Shown: positions 33,860 through 42,028 of the stretch, piece after piece
Position numbering within the stretch: position 1 is the first letter of the stretch
How the letters are laid out: each line of letters begins with the position of its first letter
NCBI GenBank assembly: GCA_030685015.1
Contig: JAUXWS010000059.1
Span: forward strand, 1 to 64,000
Source: a bacterium
Lineage (GTDB): Bacteria > CAIWAD01
Length of the DNA stretch: 64,000 nt
Direction: 5' to 3'
Made by a program: the position numbers and the translations under genes
The notes under the pieces: model-generated
What the model was told of the DNA's origin: nothing
Databases searched by the model: none
Seen by the model: the letters and a program-made list of their open reading frames with translations, nothing else

Positions 33860-34972
33860 ATGAAGCATGGATCCGACTCCCTTGGACGGACTCTGATCGC
33901 CGGCGCCTTGGCGGTCCTCCTGCAGGCCGGGGCATCACGCGGGCAGACGCTGGAAGAAACCCTCAACGACCTGTCAGCCGACGCGGCGGCGCAGTATGTC
34001 GCCCCCATCTCCTCCGCCCTTGGCGCCAATCTCAACTCCGGCTGGTTCCACCGCGCTCCCAAGGCCGACAAGCTGGGCTTCAACCTTGAAGCAGGCGTCG
34101 CCCTCATGGGCTCCTTCTTCCCAACCGACGCCAGCCATTTCGACGTGCAGGGCCAATTCCGTTTTTCCAACGGGCAGGCCGGACAACTGGTTGACGAGTA
34201 CGAGCGGACCGAGGGATATTTGCCAGCCAGCGTGCGCAACGAGCTGGTCCGGCAGCTGACGGGCCAGAACAGCACGGTGCGCATCTCGGGGGCGACAGTG
34301 ATTGGCGCGCCCACGGACTCGGTCACCGTCGCTTTCGGTGGGGACACCTACACGGCCTTCGGCAACCCCTACACCCTGCCCGCCTACGACTTGAAACTGC
34401 CCTTCGGCGGTTTCGGGGGCTTGGCCGACATCAGCCTGCTTCCCTTCGTGGCGCCCCAGTTGACCCTGGGCACCTTCTACGGGACGCAGTTCACCCTGCG
34501 TTACCTGCCGGCCGTCGAGCTGGACAGCGACCTGGGTGAGTTCAAGTACTTGGGATTCGGCATTCAGCACAACCCGGCGGTCTGGCTGGACATGAAGCTG
34601 CCGGTGGACGTGGCGGCCAGCCTCTTCACGCAGAGCATTCAGGTGGGCGACATCTTCGACTGCAGCTCCTTCGCCCTGGGCCTGAACGCGAGCAAGACCT
34701 TTGGCTGGCGCTTCCTCAACCTGACGCCCTACGCCGGCCTCATGTACGAGGACGCCAGCATGAAGGTGTCCTACGATTTCATCGTCGAGGTTCCCACCGA
34801 TGTGGATCCCGCCGGACAGGTGGTGCAGCCGGTGAGTCTCGACCTGGCCAGCGACAATACCATGCGACTCACCCTGGGCACGAACATCCGCCTGGGCATC
34901 ATCAATTGGAATCTGGACTACAGCATCGCCACCTACTCGGCCGTCAGCATGGGTGTCAGCCTGGCCTTCTGA
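33860..34972 (+). CDS. Outer-membrane beta-barrel protein (DUF6588-like)
   Basis: A 370-residue exported protein with a signal peptide (about residues 1-30, cut after ASRG/Q). The mature part begins with a helical 'LEETLNDLSADAAAQYVAPISSALGANLNSGWFHRAP' segment, then alternating aromatic beta strands ending in the terminal 'VSMGVSLAF' strand with C-terminal Phe, as in outer-membrane barrels. The N-terminal segment matches a family of Bacteroidota-type outer-membrane proteins of unknown role (from memory DUF6588). The ATG at 33860 follows GAGAGGAA. A perfect 26-bp palindrome lies after the stop. Confidence 0.7.
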   Translation: MKHGSDSLGRTLIAGALAVLLQAGASRGQTLEETLNDLSADAAAQYVAPISSALGANLNSGWFHRAPKADKLGFNLEAGVALMGSFFPTDASHFDVQGQFRFSNGQAGQLVDEYERTEGYLPASVRNELVRQLTGQNSTVRISGATVIGAPTDSVTVAFGGDTYTAFGNPYTLPAYDLKLPFGGFGGLADISLLPFVAPQLTLGTFYGTQFTLRYLPAVELDSDLGEFKYLGFGIQHNPAVWLDMKLPVDVAASLFTQSIQVGDIFDCSSFALGLNASKTFGWRFLNLTPYAGLMYEDASMKVSYDFIVEVPTDVDPAGQVVQPVSLDLASDNTMRLTLGTNIRLGIINWNLDYSIATYSAVSMGVSLAF

Positions 34973-34996
34973 TCCCGATCTTCAACAGCAGGAATC

Positions 34997-35022
34997 CAGA
35001 GGGCGGCCGCGGCCGCCCTCTG
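34997..35022. terminator. Perfect 26-bp GC-rich palindrome, possible factor-independent terminator without T-tract
   Basis: CAGAGGGCGGCCG is followed directly by its reverse complement, centred at 35009/35010, 25 bases after the outer-membrane protein stop. No T-run follows. It could terminate transcription or protect the 3' end of the mRNA. Confidence 0.45.
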
Positions 35023-35082
35023 CGCGATGTCCCACCCCCCTGTTACTTGTCCTGTAGTTGAAATCCAGGAAAGGAGACAGGG

Positions 35083-35247
35083 ATGCTACCGCAGAAAGAC
35101 CTTTGGGTGCCGGCCACCAAGAAGGAGCTGGTGCGCAGCTTGTCCAGCGTTTACCGCGGGCAGGAGCAGGCCTTTGCCCACATGCCGAAGAAGCAATTGC
35201 TTGCCATCTTCTTCTACCTGCGGCGCCGGCATGGACTGTTCTCGTGA
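35083..35247 (+). CDS. Small basic protein, 54 residues, unknown
   Basis: Begins MLPQKDLWVPATKKELVRSL and ends in RRRHGLFS. It starts at an ATG with an excellent AAAGGAGACAGGG site. The helical, amphipathic middle (KKELVRSLSSVYRGQEQAFAHM) and the hydrophobic 'LLAIFFYLRRR' end look like a folded helical hairpin or a peripheral membrane peptide. No homologue comes to mind. It ends 44 bases before the first WYL regulator and is probably the first gene of that operon, where it could be a signal or partner of the regulators. Confidence 0.65.
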   Translation: MLPQKDLWVPATKKELVRSLSSVYRGQEQAFAHMPKKQLLAIFFYLRRRHGLFS

Positions 35248-35291
35248 CGCTGCGGGCATCCGGAGGTGATCGAGAAAGTCCCGGGAGGGGA

Positions 35292-36293
35292 ATGACGCCG
35301 CAAGAACGCCAACTCACGTTGGTTGCCTACCTGCAGCATCACCGCTTCGGGCGCACGCTGGATGAGATCCTCACCGACATCCCGGCCTATGGAGCGGGCG
35401 AATCCGGCCGCAAGAAATTCCAGCGGGACCGGTCCCTGCTCAAGGAGCTGGGCTTGCCCTTGCACTGCATGGAGCAGGAGGGCTTGAGCGAGGACGGCAA
35501 CCTGCGCTACGTCTACCTGTTGGACCGCCGCGAGGTCTTCGCCCGGGGACTGCGGCTCTCGCCAGGCGAGCAGCGCGGCCTCGTCGCTCTCTGCGACACC
35601 CTGATGGAATGGCCTGACTTCCCCTTTCGTGAGTGGATTGACTCCGCCCGACAGAAACTGTTGGCCGCCCGCAGCGGGCAGCCCGTCGAGGAGGCGCTGG
35701 TCCGGCGTCTGCCGCCGTTGCCGCGGCTGGGTGACCGCGAGGAGCTGGCCGTGCTGGAGCCCGTGCTGACGGCCCTGGAGCGGGGAACCTGCCTGCGCTT
35801 TGAATACCAGGGGCTGCATCACGACCGGGCGGACACCCGCACGGTCCATCCCTGGCGCTTGCTGGCGTGGCGGGGCAACTGGCTGCTGCGCGCTTTCTGC
35901 GACCTGCGAAAGGAACCCCGCAGTTTTCTCCTGCGCCGCATGCAAGATCTGGAACTGACCGACCGGCCCGCCCGCCCGGCCCCGCCCCACGAAGAAGCGT
36001 CGGGGGTGGCCGCCTGGGAGTTGGGTCTGGGGGAGGGGCGCGACGCAACCGTGGAGTTCGAGGCCGCCGTGGCCGGTCTGGTGGAGCGGGGCCTGGCCTC
36101 CGTCACGCCGCCTTGCCGCCTGGAGCGCAGGACCGATGGGCGCCTGCACGTGGTCCTGCCGGTGGAGGAGGCCGGAGCCTTCTTCCGCTGGCTGCTGGCC
36201 TGGGGACGACAGGCGCGGCTGCTGAGACCGCCCGCCCTGCAGGAAGAATTGGCTCGCTGGTTGAGCCGTTCCCGCGGCGAGGAGGCCGCATGA
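35292..36293 (+). CDS. WYL-domain transcriptional regulator (PafB-like)
   Basis: A 333-residue protein: an N-terminal helix-turn-helix ('LTLVAYLQHHRFGRTLDEILTDIPAYGAGESGRKKFQRDRSLLKELGLPL', residues 5-60) and a WYL domain ('LRFEYQGLHHDRADTRTVHPWRLLAWRGNWLLRAFCDLRKEPRSFLLRRMQDLELTD', about 160-215) followed by a C-terminal WCX-like extension. WYL regulators sense nucleic acids or small ligands and control stress, DNA repair or defence genes. The ATG at 35292 follows GGGAGGGG. It overlaps the next gene by 4 bases (ATGA), giving a PafB-PafC-like pair. Confidence 0.88.
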   Translation: MTPQERQLTLVAYLQHHRFGRTLDEILTDIPAYGAGESGRKKFQRDRSLLKELGLPLHCMEQEGLSEDGNLRYVYLLDRREVFARGLRLSPGEQRGLVALCDTLMEWPDFPFREWIDSARQKLLAARSGQPVEEALVRRLPPLPRLGDREELAVLEPVLTALERGTCLRFEYQGLHHDRADTRTVHPWRLLAWRGNWLLRAFCDLRKEPRSFLLRRMQDLELTDRPARPAPPHEEASGVAAWELGLGEGRDATVEFEAAVAGLVERGLASVTPPCRLERRTDGRLHVVLPVEEAGAFFRWLLAWGRQARLLRPPALQEELARWLSRSRGEEAA

Positions 36294-37258
36294 GCAGGAC
36301 GCTGGATCTGCGCACCATCCTCAACCTCTTGCCCCGCCTGGCCCACCTGGACGGTCGTCCCATTGAAGAAGCCTGCACCGAGCTGGAGTTGTCGCGGCCG
36401 GAGCTGCTCGCCCTCATCCAGAGCGCCAGCTCCCTGGCCTGGGGCGGCCATGACGAGGGGGAATTGATCGACGTGTGGGAGGAGGAGGGCCGCCTCCATG
36501 TCCACACGGGCGGCCTCTTCGAGCGGGCCGTGCGCCTGCTGCCGCCGGAGCTGCTCGCCTTGCGCCTGGGAGCCGCCCAGCTGGCGGCGGCCGGACTGGC
36601 GGCAGACCTGGACCTGGAAACGCTGCTGGGCCGCATCGAGCACGGCCTGGGCGGCGACGAGCCGGGCGTGGCCGAGCGCCTTCGCCAGCAGGTGGGCTCG
36701 CAAGTGGACCCCGCCCTGGATGCCGCCCTGTTGGACAAGGTGCTGGACGCGGCCCGGGAGCGACGCCTGTTGCGGATGTGGTACTACAGCCGCAACTCGG
36801 ATCGTCTGCGCCCGCGCCTGGTTGAACCCTGGAAGCCTTTCCAGGAGCACGGCATCTGGTACCTGCAGGCCCTCGACCGGGACCAGCAGGCGGAGCGGAT
36901 CTTCCGCCTGGACCGCATCGTGGAGTTGAGTGTCCTGGCCGAGAGCTTCCCCGAGCCGCCCGCGGAGCGCCTCAAGCAGTGCCGGCTCTTCCAGGACGAC
37001 GGGCCGGGACGCACACGGGTCCGGCTGGAAGGTTCGCTGGGGCGCTTGGCGCGGGAGCAGTCCTGGCCCGACCTCCGCGAGGAGGGTGGGCGCTTCTACC
37101 TTGATCTCCGCCACACAGCGGGCGACCCGCTGCTCCGCTACCTGCTATCCTGGGTGCCCGACGTGGTGGTGGAAGGGCCGGAACTACGCGCCGAGTGGCT
37201 GTCCCTGCTGGACGAAATGGCGGAGCGGCACTGCGGCTCCAGGACCCTTGAGGCGTGA
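36290..37258 (+). CDS. WYL-domain transcriptional regulator (PafC-like)
   Basis: A 322-residue partner of the preceding gene. An N-terminal helix-turn-helix-like part ('TILNLLPRLAHLDGRPIEEACTELELSRPELLALI') is followed by a WYL domain 'RLLRMWYYSRNSDRLRPRLVEPWKPFQEHGIWYLQALDRDQQAERIFRLDRIVEL' (about 160-215) and a C-terminal extension. In actinobacteria PafB and PafC act as a heterodimer activating DNA-damage genes independent of LexA; whether this pair does so is inference. Start overlaps the PafB-like stop. Confidence 0.86.
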   Translation: MSRTLDLRTILNLLPRLAHLDGRPIEEACTELELSRPELLALIQSASSLAWGGHDEGELIDVWEEEGRLHVHTGGLFERAVRLLPPELLALRLGAAQLAAAGLAADLDLETLLGRIEHGLGGDEPGVAERLRQQVGSQVDPALDAALLDKVLDAARERRLLRMWYYSRNSDRLRPRLVEPWKPFQEHGIWYLQALDRDQQAERIFRLDRIVELSVLAESFPEPPAERLKQCRLFQDDGPGRTRVRLEGSLGRLAREQSWPDLREEGGRFYLDLRHTAGDPLLRYLLSWVPDVVVEGPELRAEWLSLLDEMAERHCGSRTLEA

Positions 37259-37378
37259 CGCTGTCCTGGCAACGGCCTCATTGAGAGCGCAAGAAATGCG
37301 ACACTCCCCCCGGGCTATTGGCTTTTATTCATGGTCCCCGACGGCCGGATCCCCGGGAGAAGGCTGAACGGGCCGCGG

Positions 37379-37439
37379 CGCGGTCTTCACTGCCCCGCCG
37401 AAGGACCCTTGACACGGGCACGAAGCCCATTGAGGGTCC
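37379..37439. repeat. Third copy of the structured repeat, hairpin with covarying stem
   Basis: A GCGGTCTTCA-CTGCCCC block, shared with 9520-9536, precedes a hairpin: GGACCCT (37403-37409) pairs with AGGGTCC (37433-37439), enclosing the conserved ACACGGGCACGAAGCCCA core with its own GGGC/GCCC stem. Compared with the copy at 9702-9738 the outer stem is rewritten but still pairs. It lies in a 216-base gap between the WYL operon and the antiporter gene, 36 bases before the antiporter ATG. Confidence 0.7.
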
Positions 37440-37474
37440 AGTTCCAATCATTGCATGGCGTGAGGTAGCCGGAC

Positions 37475-38773
37475 ATGGAGACCGCCATCTTCATCACTAT
37501 TGTCGGTATGCTTGTCTTTCTTGCCCACCTTTTCTCCGGACTCTTCCAGGCAACACGCATTCCCGATGTGCTTCCCCTTGTCCTGATCGGAGTTGTGATC
37601 GGCCCGGTGGCCGGCCTGATCTCGCCGGGGGATTTCGGCCGCATTGGCCAGATCTTCACCACGGTGGCCCTCGTGATCATTCTGTTCGAGGGCGGCCTGG
37701 GCTTGAAGTTCGCCACCCTGCGCGCCTCTCTGGGGCGCGGCATGCTGCTCACCGTGCTCAACCTGCTGGGAACGATGGTGGTGACCACGGTCCTCTCCTT
37801 CACCCTGTTGCGCTTGACCCTGCTGGACGGCCTGCTGCTGGGCGCCATCCTGGGCGGCACGTCCTCCGCCGTGGTGATCCCGATGATCAACAAGCTGCGC
37901 ATCACGACTCGGGCGCGCACCACGCTGCTGCTGGAGTCAGCGATCAGCGACGTGCTGTGCATTGTCCTGGCGCTGGCCCTGATCAAGGCGGCGGCACTCC
38001 AGCGCTACGAACTGGCGCTGATGGCCAGACAGATCGGACTGTCCTTCCTGGTGGCGGCCGTGATTGGTGGCATGGCCTCGCTGGCGTGGTCCTACCTGCT
38101 GCAGCGGGCCAGAAAATTGGACAACAGCATCTTTCTCACGCCGGCCTTCGTCTTCGTGGTTTTTGGCGTGACGGAGCTGAGCGGGTTCAGCGGCGCCATC
38201 GCCGCTCTGGTGTTCGGACTGATCCTGGGCAACGTGCAGGACATGCGATGGCGGGTTGCCTTCATCCAGCGGCTTGCGGAGGTGAAGAGGGAGCACCTCA
38301 ATGAGACGGAGAAGCTCTTTCTATGCGAGATCGTCTTCCTGCTGAAGACCTTCTTCTTTGTCTACCTGGGCTTGTCCATCCGGCTGACGCACGAGTGGTT
38401 GATCCTGCTTGGACTGGTGATGACCTTCGGGCTCTATGTCATCCGCCTGTTCGTCGTGAGACTGGCCGTCAGCCGCATCACGCCACGCTACGACGCCACC
38501 ATCGCCTCGATCATGATTCCCAAGGGCCTGGCCGCGGCCGCGCTGGCGTCCCTTCCGCTCCAGGCGGGGATGGCCTCCGGCGCCGCAATTCAGGACGCTG
38601 TGTATGCCGTGGTGTTGTTCAGCATCATCGGCACGGCCGCGCTGGCCTTTGCCGCCGAGCGCAACCTGCTGCGCTGGCCTTACAACACGTTGTTCGCGGG
38701 GTATGGAGAGTCCTCAGGCGAAGCGCCTGTCATCGAGAGCGAGAGTCCGAATCCGCCCATCGATTCCTTGTAG
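37475..38773 (+). CDS. CPA1-family cation:proton antiporter (NhaP-like)
   Basis: A 432-residue integral membrane protein with about 12 hydrophobic segments. 'VLIILFEGGLGLKF' type (VIILFEGGLGLKF, about 68-80), 'LLGAILGGTSSAVVIPMI' and 'LLESAISDVLCIVLALALI' (the acidic pair region near 150-158) and 'SIMIPKGLAAAALASLPLQ' match the monovalent cation:proton antiporter family. It exchanges Na+ or K+ for H+ at the inner membrane. The gene sits between the repeat at 37403 and the convergent glutaryl-CoA dehydrogenase, 4 bases away. Confidence 0.9.
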   Translation: METAIFITIVGMLVFLAHLFSGLFQATRIPDVLPLVLIGVVIGPVAGLISPGDFGRIGQIFTTVALVIILFEGGLGLKFATLRASLGRGMLLTVLNLLGTMVVTTVLSFTLLRLTLLDGLLLGAILGGTSSAVVIPMINKLRITTRARTTLLLESAISDVLCIVLALALIKAAALQRYELALMARQIGLSFLVAAVIGGMASLAWSYLLQRARKLDNSIFLTPAFVFVVFGVTELSGFSGAIAALVFGLILGNVQDMRWRVAFIQRLAEVKREHLNETEKLFLCEIVFLLKTFFFVYLGLSIRLTHEWLILLGLVMTFGLYVIRLFVVRLAVSRITPRYDATIASIMIPKGLAAAALASLPLQAGMASGAAIQDAVYAVVLFSIIGTAALAFAAERNLLRWPYNTLFAGYGESSGEAPVIESESPNPPIDSL

Positions 38774-38777
38774 GCAG

Positions 38778-39941
38778 TCAAGCAAAACTGGCGATGCCCG
38801 TCACGGCTTGGCCCAGAACGAGGCCGTGGATGTCGTGCGTCCCCTCGTAGGTGAGGACGCTCTCCAGGTTGAGCAGGTGTCGACCGGTCTGGTACTCCAG
38901 GCTGATGCCGTTGGCGCCCAGCATGGCGCGGCAGGTGCGGGCCGTCTCCAGCGCCATGGCCACGTTGTTGCGCTTGGCCAGGCTGATCTGGGCGGGCGTC
39001 ACCTTGCCCTCGTCCTTGAGCTGGCCCAGCCGCAGGGCGAGGCCCTGGGCGGCGGTGATGGCCGTCAGCATGTCCGCGAACTTGGCCTGCTGCAGCTGGA
39101 AGGAGGCCAAGGGCCGGCCGAACTGGCGGCGCTCCTGCTGGTAGCGCAGCGCCTCGTCGAAGCAGGCCTGGGCCGCACCCACCGCCCCCCAGGCGATGCC
39201 GTAGCGGGCCTGGTTGAGGCAGGACAGCGGCCCTTTCAGCCCCTCGACGCCGGGCAGGATGGCCTCCCGCGGCAGACGCACGTCCTGGAAGACCAGCTCA
39301 CTGGTGACGCTGGCGCGCAGGCTGAACTTGCGCTTCTGCAGCGGTGCGCTGAACCCCGCCTGGCCCCGCTCCACGAGGAAGCCCCGCACCACGCCGTCCA
39401 GCTTGGCCCAAACCACCGCCACGTCGGCGATGCTGCCGTTTGTGATCCACATCTTGGCGCCGTTGAGCAGGAAATGATCGCCCCGGTCCTCGGCGCGGGT
39501 CTCCATCCCGCCCGGGTCGCTCCCATGGTCGGGTTCGGTGAGTCCGAAGCAACCGACCGCCTCGCCCCTCGCCAGCGCGGGCAGCCAGAGGTCCTGCTGC
39601 TCCCGGCTGCCGTAGCGCCAGATGGGGTACATGACGAGACCGCTCTGGACCGAGAGAAAGCTGCGCAGGCCGCTGTCCCCCCGTTCCAGCTCGCGGTTGA
39701 TGAGGCCGTAGGCCGTGTGGCTGAGGCCGGCGCAACCCCAGCCGTCAATGGTGGCCCCGAAGAGCCCCAGCTCGCCCATCTCGCGGGCCAACTCCAGCGG
39801 AAAGCGGTCCTGCTCGAAGCAATCCGCCACCAGCGGCATGAAACGCTCGCCCACCCAGCGGCGCACTTCCAGGGCGACGGCCAGCTCCTCCTCGCGCAAG
39901 AGGGCGTCGTGGGCGTAGAAATCAAGGGCCTTGTAGGACAT
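38778..39941 (-). CDS. Acyl-CoA dehydrogenase, glutaryl-CoA dehydrogenase type
   Basis: A 387-residue FAD enzyme. 'GCFGLTEPDHGSDPGGMETRAED' and 'WITNGSIADVAVVWAKLDG' are the flavin-binding beta-domain motifs; 'QERRQFGRPLASFQLQQAKFADM' and the C-terminal YEGTHDIHGLVLGQAVTGI contain the catalytic Glu366. The latter sequence is typical of glutaryl-CoA dehydrogenase, which converts glutaryl-CoA to crotonyl-CoA in lysine/tryptophan breakdown; other acyl-CoA substrates cannot be excluded. The ATG at 39941 follows AAGGAG. It runs alone on the minus strand, divergent from the sensor kinase. Confidence 0.9.
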   Translation of the reverse strand: MSYKALDFYAHDALLREEELAVALEVRRWVGERFMPLVADCFEQDRFPLELAREMGELGLFGATIDGWGCAGLSHTAYGLINRELERGDSGLRSFLSVQSGLVMYPIWRYGSREQQDLWLPALARGEAVGCFGLTEPDHGSDPGGMETRAEDRGDHFLLNGAKMWITNGSIADVAVVWAKLDGVVRGFLVERGQAGFSAPLQKRKFSLRASVTSELVFQDVRLPREAILPGVEGLKGPLSCLNQARYGIAWGAVGAAQACFDEALRYQQERRQFGRPLASFQLQQAKFADMLTAITAAQGLALRLGQLKDEGKVTPAQISLAKRNNVAMALETARTCRAMLGANGISLEYQTGRHLLNLESVLTYEGTHDIHGLVLGQAVTGIASFA

Positions 39942-40094
39942 GGCGTGCTCCTTCCTGGGCGCGGTTCCGCCGCGCCCGGCCAATATGCCAGTCGACGACG
40001 GCGCTTTCTTGCCCGGTCCCGTTCCAGGTGATATGATAAGGCGCACAGGAGGTGCGATCCCCTGTCGTGGCAACTGTTTCCAGAAAGGGCTGAC

Positions 40095-41243
40095 GTGAAG
40101 AAAGGCGGCCGCATCGGGCACCGTGTTCCCACCTACGTCTTCGTGGGACTGATGACGCTGGCGCTGGCCCAATCCACCTGGTGGGTGATCTACCAAGTGG
40201 GGGAAAGCGCCCGCACCCGCGACCTGGAGCTTAAGATCCTCGAGGAGCGGGCCCGGCTGGCGGAGCGGGACTTGCAGGCGGTGGGTCGACCCCTGGATGC
40301 CGACGAGCAAACAGTTTTCCTCCGGCGCTTTCCCGGCCTGGCCCTGATGGCCACCGACAGCTCGGCCACCGGCCTCAGCCCGGTGGTGGGCAGCGAGCGT
40401 TTACGCCAGGCCTGGTCCGAGGCGGCGCGACGCACCCGCATGTTCGTGCTGGAGGGCGCCTTTTTCACCCTGCTCATCATGCTGGCCGTCCGCTACCAAC
40501 TCAAAGCGCAGCGCAGCCTGGGCGACGCCGTGCGACAGCAATCCAATTTCATCAGCGGCGTGACCCACGAGCTGAAGTCGCCCCTCACCTCCATCCGGCT
40601 CTATGCGGAGCTCCTGGAAAATCCTGACATCAAGCCCGAGGCCCGCTTGCGGGGGGCGGCCGTCATTCGCGAGGAGGCGGACCGCCTGTCCGCGCTGGTG
40701 GAGCAGATCCTGCGGGCCAGGGCGCTGGACGCCCGTGAAATGCGCCTGGAGTTGCGGCCCCTGGAGTTGCAGGCCTGGCTGCAGGATCGCGCCGTCGCCA
40801 TCGAAGGCCGTCTGCGCGTCCATGAGCGCCAGCTGGAGCGGTCCGGGGCCGCTCTTCCCGAGAGCCTTGGGCCGTTCTGGGTGCTGGCCGACGAGGAGGC
40901 GCTGGACCTGGTGATCGGCAACCTGGTGGACAACGCCATCAAATATTCGCCGCGCCCATCGCGGATCAGCCTTGGGTTGGAACGGCAAGGGCCCTGGGCC
41001 GAGCTGTGGGTGGCCGACGAGGGCGTGGGTTTCGAACCGCAGGAGAGTCGTCGTCTCTTTGACCGTTTCTACCGGGGAGGAAGCGAAATGACCCGCCGCG
41101 CCAAGGGTACGGGCCTGGGGCTTTACCTTGTGCGGGAGTTCGCGGAGGCGATGAATGGCCGCGTGCTGGCGGAAAGCGACGGTCCCGGGCGCGGGGCCCG
41201 TTTCGCCGTGCTGCTGCCGCTTCACCCAAATGGAAAGGTCTGA
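40095..41243 (+). CDS. Sensor histidine kinase
   Basis: A 382-residue membrane kinase: first membrane segment about 13-32, a sensing region of about 80 residues, second segment about 117-134, HisKA dimerisation domain with phospho-acceptor His158 in 'SGVTHELKSPLTSIRLYAELL', and an HATPase domain with N box 'LVIGNLVDNAIKYSP', 'ADEGVGFEP' and 'GTGLGLYLVREFAEAMNG'. It starts at a GTG at 40095 preceded by AAAGGG. Two bases separate it from the response regulator gene, its likely partner. Signal unknown. Confidence 0.95.
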   Translation: MKKGGRIGHRVPTYVFVGLMTLALAQSTWWVIYQVGESARTRDLELKILEERARLAERDLQAVGRPLDADEQTVFLRRFPGLALMATDSSATGLSPVVGSERLRQAWSEAARRTRMFVLEGAFFTLLIMLAVRYQLKAQRSLGDAVRQQSNFISGVTHELKSPLTSIRLYAELLENPDIKPEARLRGAAVIREEADRLSALVEQILRARALDAREMRLELRPLELQAWLQDRAVAIEGRLRVHERQLERSGAALPESLGPFWVLADEEALDLVIGNLVDNAIKYSPRPSRISLGLERQGPWAELWVADEGVGFEPQESRRLFDRFYRGGSEMTRRAKGTGLGLYLVREFAEAMNGRVLAESDGPGRGARFAVLLPLHPNGKV

Positions 41244-41245
41244 TC

Positions 41246-41953
41246 ATGGCGGGCATTCTCATCGTGGAAGACGAGGAGCATATCGCCGAGGCGCTCCAGC
41301 TGCACCTGGAGGCCGCCGGGCACAGCTGCCGACACGTGGACAACGGCGACACGGCGCTGCGCGTGATCATGGAGGGGGGCCACGACATCGTCCTGCTGGA
41401 CGTCATGCTGCCCGGGCTGGATGGATTCGAGGTCTGCCGGAGGGCCCGCGAGCAGGGCGCCCGGCTCCCCATCCTCTTCCTGACCGCCAAGGATCTGGAA
41501 AGCGATCGCGTCCTTGGCCTGGAACTGGGCGGCGACGATTATCTGACCAAACCCTTCAGCACGAGGGAGCTGCTGGCCCGCATCGACGTCATGCTTAGGC
41601 GGCAATCCTGGTACAATCAGCCTCCCGCCGTCGGCACAAGTCTCCGCTTTGGGGGGCATGAGGTCAACTTCGAATCCTACGAAGCGAAGCTGGCCTCCGG
41701 CGAACGGGTCCGCCTCACCCAGAAAGAATGCATGCTGCTCAAGCTGCTGGCGGAAAAGGACGGCATGGTGGTGGAACGGGCCGAGATCCTGGATCGCATC
41801 TGGGGCTACGAACATTACCCCAGCACGCGGACGGTGGACAATCTGGTGCTGCATCTGCGCAAGTACTTTGAGCCGGACCCGGCCGAACCCCGTCACTTCC
41901 TCTCCGTCTACCGGGTGGGCTACCGCTTCGTGCGGACGCCCGAGACCGACTAG
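41246..41953 (+). CDS. OmpR-family response regulator
   Basis: A 235-residue two-domain regulator. Receiver with acidic pocket (Glu8, Asp9), phospho-acceptor Asp52 in LLDVMLPGLDGFEVC, and conserved Lys in 'DYLTKPF'; DNA-binding winged helix with 'LTQKECMLLKLLAEKDGMVVERAEILDRIWG' and 'RTVDNLVLHLRKYFE...FLSVYRVGYRFV'. Its partner kinase lies immediately upstream. The stop is 75 bases before dsbD, whose transcription it may influence. Confidence 0.96.
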   Translation: MAGILIVEDEEHIAEALQLHLEAAGHSCRHVDNGDTALRVIMEGGHDIVLLDVMLPGLDGFEVCRRAREQGARLPILFLTAKDLESDRVLGLELGGDDYLTKPFSTRELLARIDVMLRRQSWYNQPPAVGTSLRFGGHEVNFESYEAKLASGERVRLTQKECMLLKLLAEKDGMVVERAEILDRIWGYEHYPSTRTVDNLVLHLRKYFEPDPAEPRHFLSVYRVGYRFVRTPETD

Positions 41954-42028
41954 CCGGACAGCGGGTCAAGCAGCACATCCAGGCGATCCGGCGCGACTGG
42001 CCGGGCACACTCAATTCAGGACGCCGCC

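Noticed and set aside
37318-38304. Open frame of 328 codons overlapping the antiporter
   Set aside because: Shadow of the antiporter; begins inside the repeat element and has no hydrophobic pattern.
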